Assembly: GCA_001871685.1 (NCBI GenBank)
Contig: MNVK01000073.1
Location: 1-17,071, forward strand
Source: Nitrospirae bacterium CG1_02_44_142
GTDB taxonomy: Bacteria > Nitrospirota > Thermodesulfovibrionia > Thermodesulfovibrionales > UBA1546
DNA length: 17,071 nucleotides
Direction of reading: 5' to 3'
A model generated the notes under the pieces. That model made no database searches, was not told the origin of the DNA, and saw only the letters and a list, made by a program, of their open reading frames with translations. Both the position numbers and the translations under genes were made by a program. Positions 1 through 7,258 of this stretch are shown here, piece after piece (position 1 is the first letter of the stretch; the number at the start of each line of letters is the position of its first letter).

Positions 1-1
1 T

Positions 2-373
2 ATTGGTTATCAAAGGCAGCTGTGGGAAGACTTTACAATCGGGCTGCAATACTACAATGAATACATGCATAACTATTCAGAATATGTAAAGAATCAGCCG
101 TCAGGATTGCCGAAAGACAGGAAGTTGTATCAGCTTGCAACCGTAAGATTGACGCAACTGCTCATGCACCAGACATTAAAGCTTTCCTTCTTTTCCTTCT
201 ACAGCACATCAGATGGAGATTACATGCTGAACCCGGAAATCAAATACAATTTTTCAGACCATGTATGGGCGGCAGCCGGAGGCAATGTATTCGGAGGCGG
301 CGAGAAATGGAGTCAGTTTGGACAGCTTGATAAGAATGACAATGTGTACTTGCAGGTAAGATATGAGTTTTAG
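2..373 (+). CDS. C-terminal part of an outer-membrane beta-barrel protein (5' end outside window)
   Basis: The reading frame is open from base 2, so the gene starts before the window and only about 123 C-terminal residues are visible. The visible part shows alternating hydrophobic/polar stretches rich in Tyr, Phe and Trp, typical of transmembrane beta-strands, and it ends in a strand finishing with Tyr-Glu-Phe. A terminal Phe is the usual outer-membrane assembly signal for the BAM complex. An internal ATG at 65 is in frame but has no ribosome binding site and is not the likely start. The gene ends 10 bases before the PhnD-like gene, so the two may be co-transcribed. The family (porin, alginate-export-like or DUF1302-like) cannot be fixed from this fragment. 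A second beta-barrel is encoded at 13831-15651. Confidence 0.75.
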   Translation: MGYQRQLWEDFTIGLQYYNEYMHNYSEYVKNQPSGLPKDRKLYQLATVRLTQLLMHQTLKLSFFSFYSTSDGDYMLNPEIKYNFSDHVWAAAGGNVFGGGEKWSQFGQLDKNDNVYLQVRYEF

Positions 374-382
374 AAGCTAAAA

Positions 383-1288
383 ATGGTATTATTAAGAGTG
401 AAGTTGAAATGTATTTTTTTGTCTCTGCTTGTGGTTGTAAGTCTTTATGCCCAACCGGCAGTATTCAGCGAAGAGAGCAAAGCATCCTCAAAAAAAGTAG
501 TTTATTTCAGCGCCATAACGCTTTATCATCCCATTGTAATGTATCAGAGATACCAGCCCCTTATGGACTATCTTACAAAAAATACACAATACAGGTTTGA
601 ATTAAAGTTAAGCCAAGATTATAGGGATATAATAAAATTTCTTAAAAATAATAGGGTTCAGGTTGCATTACTCGGAGGCGTTACATATACGATAGCAAAA
701 AAGGAATTCGGCGTAATCCCTATTCTAAGGCCTCTCGGTGAGGATGGTAAGCCTTTTTACAGATGTGTATTCGTCACGAGAGAGACAAATAAAAAGATAA
801 ACACCCTGTTTGACCTCAAGGGCAAATCTATTGCTTTTGCGTCAAAGCTGTCAACGTCAGGGAATCTGGCGCCTCTTTATCACATTTATTCAAAAGGCGG
901 CTTAAAGCTTGGAGATTTCTCAAGGTATGAAAACCTGAAGTATCACGACTCCGTTGCAAGAGAGGTTTTGAGGGGGAATTTTGACGCCGGCGCGGTTATA
1001 GATTCTGTTGCAAGCAAGTTTAAAAATAGAGGGCTGAAGGTAATATCTGTTTCTGACCCCATACCGGGGCTTCCAATAGTGGTGCGGGCAGATGTGCCGG
1101 ATGCGGTTGTAAGCGCCATAAAAAAAGCGCTTCTTGCTTTAGACTACAATAATCCCGAACACCGGAAGATAATGGAACAATGGGATGAAGAATTCAGATA
1201 CGGTTTTGCCGAGGCAAAGGATTCTGATTATGATTCTATTCGGAGAATGATTGATTATTTGGGCAAAAAGGGCGTTAAAATATTGTGA
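383..1288 (+). CDS. PhnD/AioX-like periplasmic substrate-binding protein, probable sensor component
   Basis: A 301-residue secreted binding protein of the phosphonate/phosphite/arsenite-binding (PhnD-like) superfamily. Residues 1-28 form a Sec signal peptide: basic start, hydrophobic core LSLLVVVSLYA. The family signature Ser-Thr-Ser-Gly occurs at about 157-160, after a 'DLKGKSIAF' segment. No ABC permease or ATPase follows. Instead a histidine kinase and an NtrC regulator follow, as in AioXSR/ArxXSR, where the binding protein presents a ligand to the kinase; TtrS has a related domain fused to its kinase. The mature protein has a single cysteine, Cys128 (Tyr-Arg-Cys), where phosphonate binders as I recall them often have Ser; AioX uses a cysteine to bind arsenite. 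The start at 383 lacks a clear ribosome binding site; GTG at 398 is an alternative. The ligand is unknown. Confidence 0.82.
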   Translation: MVLLRVKLKCIFLSLLVVVSLYAQPAVFSEESKASSKKVVYFSAITLYHPIVMYQRYQPLMDYLTKNTQYRFELKLSQDYRDIIKFLKNNRVQVALLGGVTYTIAKKEFGVIPILRPLGEDGKPFYRCVFVTRETNKKINTLFDLKGKSIAFASKLSTSGNLAPLYHIYSKGGLKLGDFSRYENLKYHDSVAREVLRGNFDAGAVIDSVASKFKNRGLKVISVSDPIPGLPIVVRADVPDAVVSAIKKALLALDYNNPEHRKIMEQWDEEFRYGFAEAKDSDYDSIRRMIDYLGKKGVKIL

Positions 1289-1302
1289 GCCCCCTTTATC
1301 CC

Positions 1303-1368
1303 GTCATTGCGAGGGACAAAGTCCCGAAGCAATCTAAAAACGAGATTCCTCGCTTCGCTCGGAATGAC
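1303..1368. repeat. REP-like interspersed palindromic element
   Basis: Imperfect palindrome between the binding-protein and kinase genes. The outer arms are GTCATT (1303-1308) and AATGAC (1363-1368). Inside are GGGAC-AAA-GTCCC, a second pairing AATCT (1331-1335) with AGATT (1343-1347), and the right arm CCTCGCTTCGCTCGG. Elements beginning 'GTCATTGCGAGG' and ending 'GGAATGAC' are widespread intergenic repeats in many bacterial genomes. It can fold into a branched hairpin in the transcript and may tune the ratio of binding protein to kinase. It lies in an open frame, which artificially lengthens the kinase ORF upstream. Confidence 0.8.
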
Positions 1369-1381
1369 AATGCAGGTCATT

Positions 1382-2869
1382 ATGATTGAAAAGCTCAGGA
1401 AATGGGTATTTAGTCTTCAGGGAAAGTTTATAATAGTCGCATCCACATGTATTTTCATATTCACTACTGTGGGCAGTTTCCTTATTATCTCAAGAGAAGA
1501 GAGCCTCTATAAACGGGATATAGTCAACCAGGGGAATGTTCTTTCTGAAATAAGCAGGCTCACGCTTACCAATGTCATGGTATATAACGAACTCGGCATG
1601 ATGGACAGACTGGATCTCATAGACTATCTTGATTACTTCATAATAAATCTAATGGAGCGGGATAAAAGGATAAGGTATGTGGCGATATTTAACGATAGCG
1701 GATTAGTTCTTGCCAGCAGTGATGACTCTGAATATGGCAAGACACATGACATATATACGGATGAATGTATGAATGCCGCCCTTGCAAATCTCAAAACAAG
1801 AATAGTAGATGAAAGATTTCACAATGAACCTATTCTCAAAATAACCGTGCCTCTGAATATAGGCACTAAGTGTTGGGGTATTATACGAATTAATCTCTCC
1901 ACGAAAGAGGTCCGGGAGTCAATTAGTTCTTTTAAAAATGAAATCACTAAACTCGTAATCTTCTTTTCAGTCATCTCGCTTCTAATTATAAGCATCGGCG
2001 CAAAGGTGCTTGCAAGGCCGGTGAGCAAACTATCAAAGATTATGGACAGTATAAAAACCCATGGAGACCTTGAACAACAATTCCCGGCGGTTAAAGACAG
2101 GCGTGATGAAATCGGCGAACTCCAGAAAAGTTTTCTCTGGATGCTGCAGAGGCTTAGAGAAGCCGACAGAGAGCATAAAAAGACCATAGAAGTTCTCAGC
2201 CAGACAGAAAAGATGGTTGCTATCGGACGGCTTGCCGCCGGCGTCGCCCATGAAATAAACAATCCGCTGAGCGGGATGACCCTGTGTTTTAAAAATTTGA
2301 TGGAAGCCGACGTGGACCATTTAACAAGAGAGAAGCTTGTCATGGCAATTAATGACGGCCTTCAAAAGATAAAGAATATCGTAGGGCATCTCCTGGATTT
2401 CTCAAGAATGACGGTTACAGAGAAGACGCCTGTGGACCTGAACAATCTCATAAACCGCCTGCTTGTTTTGCTTAATTATTCTGCATCAAAAAAGAATATT
2501 GAGATTATTAAGGACCTGTCAGGCGGCATTTCGGAAATATTGATTGATGAAAATAAGATGTCTCAGGTATTTATGAATATTATGATAAATGCCGTGCAGG
2601 CCATGGATGACGGCGGCAGGCTGACAATCAGGACAAGGGCAGACGATGGATTTTGTGTGGTTTCTATTGCAGATACGGGCGGCGGGATCGCTCCTGACAT
2701 AATGTCGCACATATTTGACCCTTTTTTTACTACAAAGGGAATCGGAGAAGGCACAGGGCTGGGTCTTTCTGTCAGCAAAGGGATAGTGGAACAGCATGGC
2801 GGTACGATTGAAGTTGACAGTGAAATCGGCGCGGGGACAACATTTAAGATTAAATTGCCGCTCGTTTAA
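1382..2869 (+). CDS. Membrane-bound sensor histidine kinase (NtrB/AioS-like)
   Basis: A 495-residue kinase. Transmembrane helices at about 15-36 and 190-210 bracket a roughly 150-residue periplasmic sensor region with two cysteines (129, 164). A HAMP-like linker follows (about 210-265). The HisKA H-box has phosphoacceptor His290 (AHEINNPLSG). The ATPase domain shows an N-box (NIMINAVQAM), G1 (DTGGGI), F-box (FDPFFTTK) and G2 (GEGTGLGLSVSKG). The start was set at ATG 1382, preceded by CAGG five bases upstream. The frame is open from TTG 1307, but those 25 extra codons are translation of the palindromic repeat. The kinase lies between a periplasmic binding protein and a sigma-54 regulator 41 bases downstream, so it probably reads the ligand-bound binding protein and phosphorylates Asp72 of that regulator. 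Confidence 0.9.
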   Translation: MIEKLRKWVFSLQGKFIIVASTCIFIFTTVGSFLIISREESLYKRDIVNQGNVLSEISRLTLTNVMVYNELGMMDRLDLIDYLDYFIINLMERDKRIRYVAIFNDSGLVLASSDDSEYGKTHDIYTDECMNAALANLKTRIVDERFHNEPILKITVPLNIGTKCWGIIRINLSTKEVRESISSFKNEITKLVIFFSVISLLIISIGAKVLARPVSKLSKIMDSIKTHGDLEQQFPAVKDRRDEIGELQKSFLWMLQRLREADREHKKTIEVLSQTEKMVAIGRLAAGVAHEINNPLSGMTLCFKNLMEADVDHLTREKLVMAINDGLQKIKNIVGHLLDFSRMTVTEKTPVDLNNLINRLLVLLNYSASKKNIEIIKDLSGGISEILIDENKMSQVFMNIMINAVQAMDDGGRLTIRTRADDGFCVVSIADTGGGIAPDIMSHIFDPFFTTKGIGEGTGLGLSVSKGIVEQHGGTIEVDSEIGAGTTFKIKLPLV

Positions 2870-2910
2870 TATAGCGTAAGATTATGGCACGGAAATTGAT
2901 AGAGGTATAA

Positions 2911-4356
2911 ATGAAAATGCTGCACACTAAGGAAGAGGACTTAAAGAATCGGAGATTTTCAAAAGCAATGCCGATGAAGATACTTGTAATAGAAGACGAG
3001 TTTTCCATAAGACTCGGGATTTCCTGTACCCTTGAGGGCGCTGGATATAAGGTTATGAGCGCAGAAAATGGCATTGAGGGGATAAAGCTCTTTGAGAAGG
3101 AACATTTTGATATAGTGATAACAGACCTTAAACTGCCGGGCGCTGATGGGATTGAGGTGCTAAAATCCGTAAGGGATATCTCTCATGATGCGGGAGTAAT
3201 AATAATCACCGCTTTTGCAGATGTTAAGACCGCTGTTGAAGCTATGAAAGAAGGCGCATATGACTATATCTCAAAGCCCTTTGACCCTGCGGAACTGCTC
3301 ATCGTTTTAGACAGGTTTATAAAGCACAGGGGGCTTGAACTTGAAAATATAAGGCTAAAGGAAGAGGTAAAAGATAAGAAACAATTTGAGCGCATCATTG
3401 GAGTCAGTCCTGTTATGCAGACAATATTTGAAAAAATCAGCGTTATTGCAAAGACAGACTCCTCAGTAATGATATACGGCGAGAGCGGGACAGGCAAGGA
3501 ACTCGTAGCGAATGCCATACATAACCTTAGCCCGAGAAAAGATAAGCCTTTTATTAAGATAAACTGTGCGGCTATCCCTGAAACGCTCCTTGAATCTGAA
3601 CTCTTCGGACATGAGAAAGGGGCCTTTACAGGCGCTGCTCAAAGGAGGAAAGGGAAATTTGAGTCGGCAGATGGAGGCACAATCTTCTTTGACGAGGTCG
3701 GAGACATGCCGCTTTCCTTGCAGGCAAAGCTTTTGAGGGTTCTTGAAAGCCATACCTTTGAACGTCTTGGCGGGAATGAATCATTGACTGTAGATGTAAG
3801 GACGATATGCGCGACAAGAAAGAATTTGAAGGATGAAGTAAAAGCAGATAAATTTAGAGAGGACCTTTATTACAGGGTAAACGTTTTGCCTGTTACCCTG
3901 CCTCTTTTGCGTGAGAGAAAAGAAGATATCCCTTTGCTCGCAGAGCACTTTATAGAGCTCTTCAGCAAAAAGACGGGAAAGACGAATCTTACTCTCTCTC
4001 CTGCGGCGATGGACAGGATAATGACATATGAATATCCGGGCAATGTGAGAGAATTACGGCATGCAATTGAGATGGCTGTGACCTACTGCAATGGGAGCAT
4101 AATAGGATTCAACTGCCTGCCTGCGGAGCTGAGAGGAAATGGGATAGATAAAAATGATGATATATTAACTCGCGAGGACCTTTCATTGACAGAGAAGGTA
4201 AGGGCCTTTGAAAGAGAGATAATAGCCGAGACCCTTGAAGAAACCAGCGGCAAAAAAAAAGAGGCTGCAAAGAAACTCAGAATCAGCAGAGAAACTCTAT
4301 GGAGAAAACTAAAAGAACACGGCTTTCCTGTGCCTACCACAGATTTAGAAGATTAA
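2911..4356 (+). CDS. Sigma-54-dependent response regulator, NtrC family (AioR-like)
   Basis: A 481-residue activator with the three NtrC domains in order. Receiver, about 22-135: acidic pocket at Glu28/Asp29/Glu30, phosphoacceptor Asp72 in ITDLKLPG, Lys122 in SKPFDP. AAA+ domain, about 160-400: Walker A GESGTGKE at 190-197, the sigma-54-contacting GAFTGA loop at 237-242, Walker B GGTIFFDE at 255-262. Fis-type helix-turn-helix at about 445-472 (KKEAAKKLRISRETLWRKL). ATG 2911 is preceded by AGAGG with good spacing; ATG 2974, just before the receiver, is a weaker alternative. It should hydrolyse ATP to open sigma-54 promoters. A -24/-12 site lies directly downstream at 4477-4492, making the respiratory operon the obvious target. 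Confidence 0.93.
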   Translation: MKMLHTKEEDLKNRRFSKAMPMKILVIEDEFSIRLGISCTLEGAGYKVMSAENGIEGIKLFEKEHFDIVITDLKLPGADGIEVLKSVRDISHDAGVIIITAFADVKTAVEAMKEGAYDYISKPFDPAELLIVLDRFIKHRGLELENIRLKEEVKDKKQFERIIGVSPVMQTIFEKISVIAKTDSSVMIYGESGTGKELVANAIHNLSPRKDKPFIKINCAAIPETLLESELFGHEKGAFTGAAQRRKGKFESADGGTIFFDEVGDMPLSLQAKLLRVLESHTFERLGGNESLTVDVRTICATRKNLKDEVKADKFREDLYYRVNVLPVTLPLLRERKEDIPLLAEHFIELFSKKTGKTNLTLSPAAMDRIMTYEYPGNVRELRHAIEMAVTYCNGSIIGFNCLPAELRGNGIDKNDDILTREDLSLTEKVRAFEREIIAETLEETSGKKKEAAKKLRISRETLWRKLKEHGFPVPTTDLED

Positions 4357-4370
4357 GAACTTACGTTAAA

Positions 4371-4411
4371 TTCCTGCAACGTTTCTTTATTTTTAAGTTC
4401 TATTGCTGCAA
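4371..4411. promoter_or_regulatory. Pair of candidate upstream activator sites
   Basis: TTGCTGCAA at 4403-4411 is an exact palindrome around a central base. TTCCTGCAA at 4371-4379 matches it in 8 of 9 positions. The sites are 32 bases apart, close to three helical turns, and lie about 66-106 bases upstream of the -24 element. That is a typical position for NtrC-type dimers. Short sites like this can occur by chance, so the call is tentative. Confidence 0.35.
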
Positions 4412-4476
4412 CTAAATTTCTGCCCACATCTATAGGCAAGCAAGGAAATATGTTGTTTTGCAAAGGATTTTATTCA

Positions 4477-4492
4477 TGGCATCATTCTTGTA
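4477..4492 (+). promoter_or_regulatory. Candidate sigma-54 (-24/-12) promoter of the respiratory operon
   Basis: TGGCATCATTCTTGTA matches the sigma-54 consensus TGGCAC-N5-TTGCW, with GG and GT separated by exactly 10 bases; the usual GC of the -12 box is GT here. Transcription would start near 4503, about 28 bases before the ATG of the tetraheme cytochrome, whose GGGAG ribosome binding site is at 4517-4521. A gene for a sigma-54 activator lies immediately upstream. The 174-base gap 4357-4530 shows nothing else except a weak 7-bp inverted repeat (4357-4363 / 4394-4400). Confidence 0.65.
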
Positions 4493-4530
4493 TATATATC
4501 TGAAAAATTCTTAAATGGGAGTCCGTAATT

Positions 4531-5031
4531 ATGAAGATAATGGGTAAATTAGCCGTAATTTTCTCGGTATTGTTTTTAGGCGGAATGTTTTTCCTTCATT
4601 CAAGCGAAGCAGCAGAAGAGGGAGTCCCCAAACTAATTATAACCAAGCCGGGGACATCAGAAAATCATCCCTGTTCTAAATGCCACAAGTATCTTTCGGT
4701 GAATAAAACGAAGAGAAAGCTGGCGGCAAGCCACTCCAATATAATACTTAAGCATGCGGAAGACAGGTGGTGTTTAGACTGTCACGAAGGAGACAAATTA
4801 AAACTGCCAAGCGGACAGTTGATTGATTATGACAAGCCATATATCCTCTGCAAACAGTGCCATGGGACTGTATATAAAGACTGGAAAACAGGAATTCACG
4901 GCAAGCTTACAGGGATGTGGGACGGGGAAAAGGTCTATCGCTTATGCACAACCTGCCACGACCCGCATCAACCGAGATTCAAACAAATTCAACCGGAAAA
5001 ACCGCCCATGAAACCATCGGATATCAAATAA
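4531..5031 (+). CDS. Periplasmic tetraheme cytochrome c
   Basis: A 166-residue exported protein. A Sec signal peptide covers about residues 1-28 (hydrophobic core LAVIFSVLFLGGMFFL, then SSEAA). Four CXXCH haem-c motifs follow at residues 48-52, 81-85, 107-111 and 139-143. Several additional histidines (His68, His75, His123, His146) could be distal ligands for bis-His haems. No second membrane helix is present, so it should be soluble in the periplasm. It is the first gene after the sigma-54 promoter and sits 13 bases before a Tat-exported Fe-S protein and an NrfD-type protein. The order cytochrome, Fe-S protein, NrfD protein resembles DsrJ-DsrO-DsrP and Hme-type quinone-linked modules. Its role is inferred to be periplasmic electron transfer between the membrane module and the molybdoenzyme. 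Confidence 0.9.
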   Translation: MKIMGKLAVIFSVLFLGGMFFLHSSEAAEEGVPKLIITKPGTSENHPCSKCHKYLSVNKTKRKLAASHSNIILKHAEDRWCLDCHEGDKLKLPSGQLIDYDKPYILCKQCHGTVYKDWKTGIHGKLTGMWDGEKVYRLCTTCHDPHQPRFKQIQPEKPPMKPSDIK

Positions 5032-5044
5032 AGGGGTTATTACT

Positions 5045-5977
5045 ATGTCAAATAAAATAAGAAGCAACCCATTAGGAATTAAGCTTAATAGAAGGACCTT
5101 TTTGAAAGGCGCTGCGGCGGGTATTACTGCATCGGCGCTTCCATTTCAAAACGCCGAGGCCTTCATCGGCGAGGCTTTTTTGCAGAAGCATTTTAAAGAG
5201 ATGACTGATGTGGAGATAAAAGGGGTTATAGAGAGATTGGAAAAGGAAGCTTCTTTGGAATGGAGAAAAGAAATTCATATCAGTGCAGCAAAAGCCAAGC
5301 CCGGCGTCAAATTTGGCTATGGGCTTGACCTCTCCAGATGTATCGGATGCAGAAAATGTGTATCTGCCTGTGTGCGCGAGAACAACCAGTCGCGGACTCC
5401 GCAAGTCCACTGGATTTCTGTGCTACGGTTTAAGAAGGGAGAAAAATGGCTTGACCTTGAAAACTCTGAAAAATATTACAATCCCAAAGAGGTGCCTGAG
5501 AAGGACTTCTTCTACATGCCTGTCCAGTGTCAACAGTGTGAGGACCCTCCCTGCGTGAAGGTATGTCCTACGCAGGCGACATGGAAAGAGCCTGACGGCA
5601 TTGTAGTTATTGATTATAACTGGTGCATTGGCTGCAGGTACTGCATGGCAGCATGTCCGTATGGCGCAAGGCGCTTCAACTGGGCCAAGCCGAATATCCC
5701 GCAGAACGAGTTAAACGCAGAGACCCATTATCTTGGAAATCGTCCCAGGTATAAAGGGGTAGTGGAAAAATGCACCTTCTGTATACAGAGGACCAGGGCG
5801 GGCAAATACCCTGCATGTGTTGAGGCGTGTCCGGTTGGCGCAAGAAAATTCGGCAATCTTTTAGACCCGAAGAGCGAAATCCGTTATCTCATAGAAAACA
5901 AGAGGGTATTCAGGCTAAAAGAGGATTTAAATACAGAGCCTAAATTTTATTATTTCTTCACGGGCTGGCAAGTTTAA
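5045..5977 (+). CDS. Tat-exported four-cluster [4Fe-4S] electron-transfer subunit (HybA/DsrO/TtrB-like)
   Basis: A 310-residue protein with a twin-arginine signal (NRRTFLK at 15-21, then an alanine-rich hydrophobic stretch). A 4x[4Fe-4S] ferredoxin fold follows. All 16 cysteine ligands are present: 99/102/105/109, 162/165/170/174, 194/197/200/204 and 243/246/258/262. This is the architecture of periplasmic Fe-S partners of NrfD-type membrane proteins (HybA, DsrO, TtrB). An AAGGGG ribosome binding site lies 8 bases before the ATG. The NrfD gene follows after 24 bases. It probably collects electrons from the NrfD quinol site on the periplasmic face. Cys165 is the exact positional equivalent of the UGA-encoded residue 88 in the second Fe-S subunit at 10286, a useful internal comparison. 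Confidence 0.92.
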   Translation: MSNKIRSNPLGIKLNRRTFLKGAAAGITASALPFQNAEAFIGEAFLQKHFKEMTDVEIKGVIERLEKEASLEWRKEIHISAAKAKPGVKFGYGLDLSRCIGCRKCVSACVRENNQSRTPQVHWISVLRFKKGEKWLDLENSEKYYNPKEVPEKDFFYMPVQCQQCEDPPCVKVCPTQATWKEPDGIVVIDYNWCIGCRYCMAACPYGARRFNWAKPNIPQNELNAETHYLGNRPRYKGVVEKCTFCIQRTRAGKYPACVEACPVGARKFGNLLDPKSEIRYLIENKRVFRLKEDLNTEPKFYYFFTGWQV

Positions 5978-6001
5978 TTTATACAGGAGGCAAAAGATAT
6001 T

Positions 6002-7243
6002 ATGGCAGATGCAATAAAGGTTTTTTTAAAATCATTCATTAGATTACCAAAAGGCGGGGCAGTTTTTTATGCGTGGGTCGCTTTTCTTTTAGTTTTAATT
6101 AGTTTTGGTCTCGGCTCATATATAAAACAGATTGACAAAGGTCTGATAATAACAGCCATGAGGGACCAGGTATCGTGGGGATTCTATATAGCTAATTTCA
6201 CATTTCTGGTAGGTGTGGCGGCAGCAGCGGTTCTTCTGGTAATCCCGGCCTATATTTATCAGTTCAAACCCATTAAAGAGATTGTTCTTTTTGGAGAAAT
6301 GGTCGCCATAACAGCGGTGACCATGTGCATACTCTTCATCATGGTTGACCTCGGGCAGCCGCTCAGAATATTACATATATTGCCGAAACCCATAGGGATG
6401 ATGAATTTTCCTTCCTCTCTCCTTGCTTGGGATGTAATAGTTTTAAACGGGTATTTGGTTATAAATATTTTGCTTGTGCTATACACACTATACAGGCTTT
6501 CTTTAGGGAAGGAATATAAATTATCGCTGGTTTTGCCGCTGATTTTACTTTCCATTCCATGGGCCATCAGCATCCATACAGTTACGGCCTTTCTCTATAA
6601 TGGCTTGTCTGCCCGGCCCTTCTGGAATGCATCAATTCTGGCGCCGAGGTTTCTCGCATCCGCTTTCTGTTCCGGGCCTGCGCTCATGTTGATTATTCTC
6701 CAGCTTATGCGAAAATTTTCCAAGGTGGAGATAGACAATAAGGCAATATTTAAAATATCAGAATTGATTGCATATACCATGGGCATAAATCTGTTTCTGT
6801 TGGGCGCGGAAATTTTTAAGGAGTTCTATTCAGGGGGCATTCACAAGGCGCCTCTGGAGTATCTGTATTTTGGACTGCATGGGAAAAATCTATTGACGCC
6901 ATGGATGTGGACATCCTTGATGGCAAATATAACGGCATTTATCATCTTTCTGATTCCCAAAACCCGTGAGAACTTTATAACCCTGAATATAGGGGCCGTA
7001 TTAATATTTATAGGAGTCTATATTGAAAAGGGGCTTGGGTTGATTATTCCGGGTTTTATTCCGGATTCATTAGGAGAAATCTATGAGTACTGGCCTACTA
7101 ATACAGAGAGCATTATAACCATAGGGATATGGGCGGTTGGCGCTTTGCTTTATACTCTAATGGTCAAATTTGCCATACCTATTTATACAGGTGAACTTGT
7201 GGCTGAAAATAGGGCTGCAGCCGCAGCCCAGAGAGCAAAATAA
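6002..7243 (+). CDS. NrfD/DsrP-type integral membrane quinone-reactive subunit
   Basis: A 413-residue polytopic protein with nine or ten predicted membrane helices (roughly 19-38, 59-84, 93-114, 138-160, 172-192, 218-238, 255-271, 300-320, 325-347, 370-392). It has no haem or Fe-S motif, as expected for the NrfD/PsrC superfamily, which exchanges electrons with menaquinone. The C-terminal region (EKGLGLIIPGFIP, then GEIYEYWPT) is reminiscent of DsrP/HmeB-type members rather than short NrfD proteins. AGGAGG at 5985-5990 precedes the ATG. It lies between its likely Fe-S partner and the molybdoenzyme, as TtrC does in ttrBCA and SrdC in srdBCA. It should link the quinone pool to the periplasmic subunits. 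Direction is presumed quinol oxidation; the sequence alone does not prove it. Confidence 0.9.
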   Translation: MADAIKVFLKSFIRLPKGGAVFYAWVAFLLVLISFGLGSYIKQIDKGLIITAMRDQVSWGFYIANFTFLVGVAAAAVLLVIPAYIYQFKPIKEIVLFGEMVAITAVTMCILFIMVDLGQPLRILHILPKPIGMMNFPSSLLAWDVIVLNGYLVINILLVLYTLYRLSLGKEYKLSLVLPLILLSIPWAISIHTVTAFLYNGLSARPFWNASILAPRFLASAFCSGPALMLIILQLMRKFSKVEIDNKAIFKISELIAYTMGINLFLLGAEIFKEFYSGGIHKAPLEYLYFGLHGKNLLTPWMWTSLMANITAFIIFLIPKTRENFITLNIGAVLIFIGVYIEKGLGLIIPGFIPDSLGEIYEYWPTNTESIITIGIWAVGALLYTLMVKFAIPIYTGELVAENRAAAAAQRAK

Positions 7244-7258
7244 AGGAGGAGGAAAAAT

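Noticed and set aside
1286..1370. Recoding of UGA 1286-1288 to make a binding-protein/kinase fusion.
   Set aside because: The downstream hairpin is the repeat's GGGAC-AAA-GTCCC, which has no G in its loop. A fusion would also place the kinase's periplasmic sensor region on the wrong side of the membrane.
4357..4400. Inverted repeat GAACTTA / TAAGTTC after the regulator gene as a terminator.
   Set aside because: It has a 30-base loop and a weak A/T-rich stem without a following T-run; it does not look like an intrinsic terminator.
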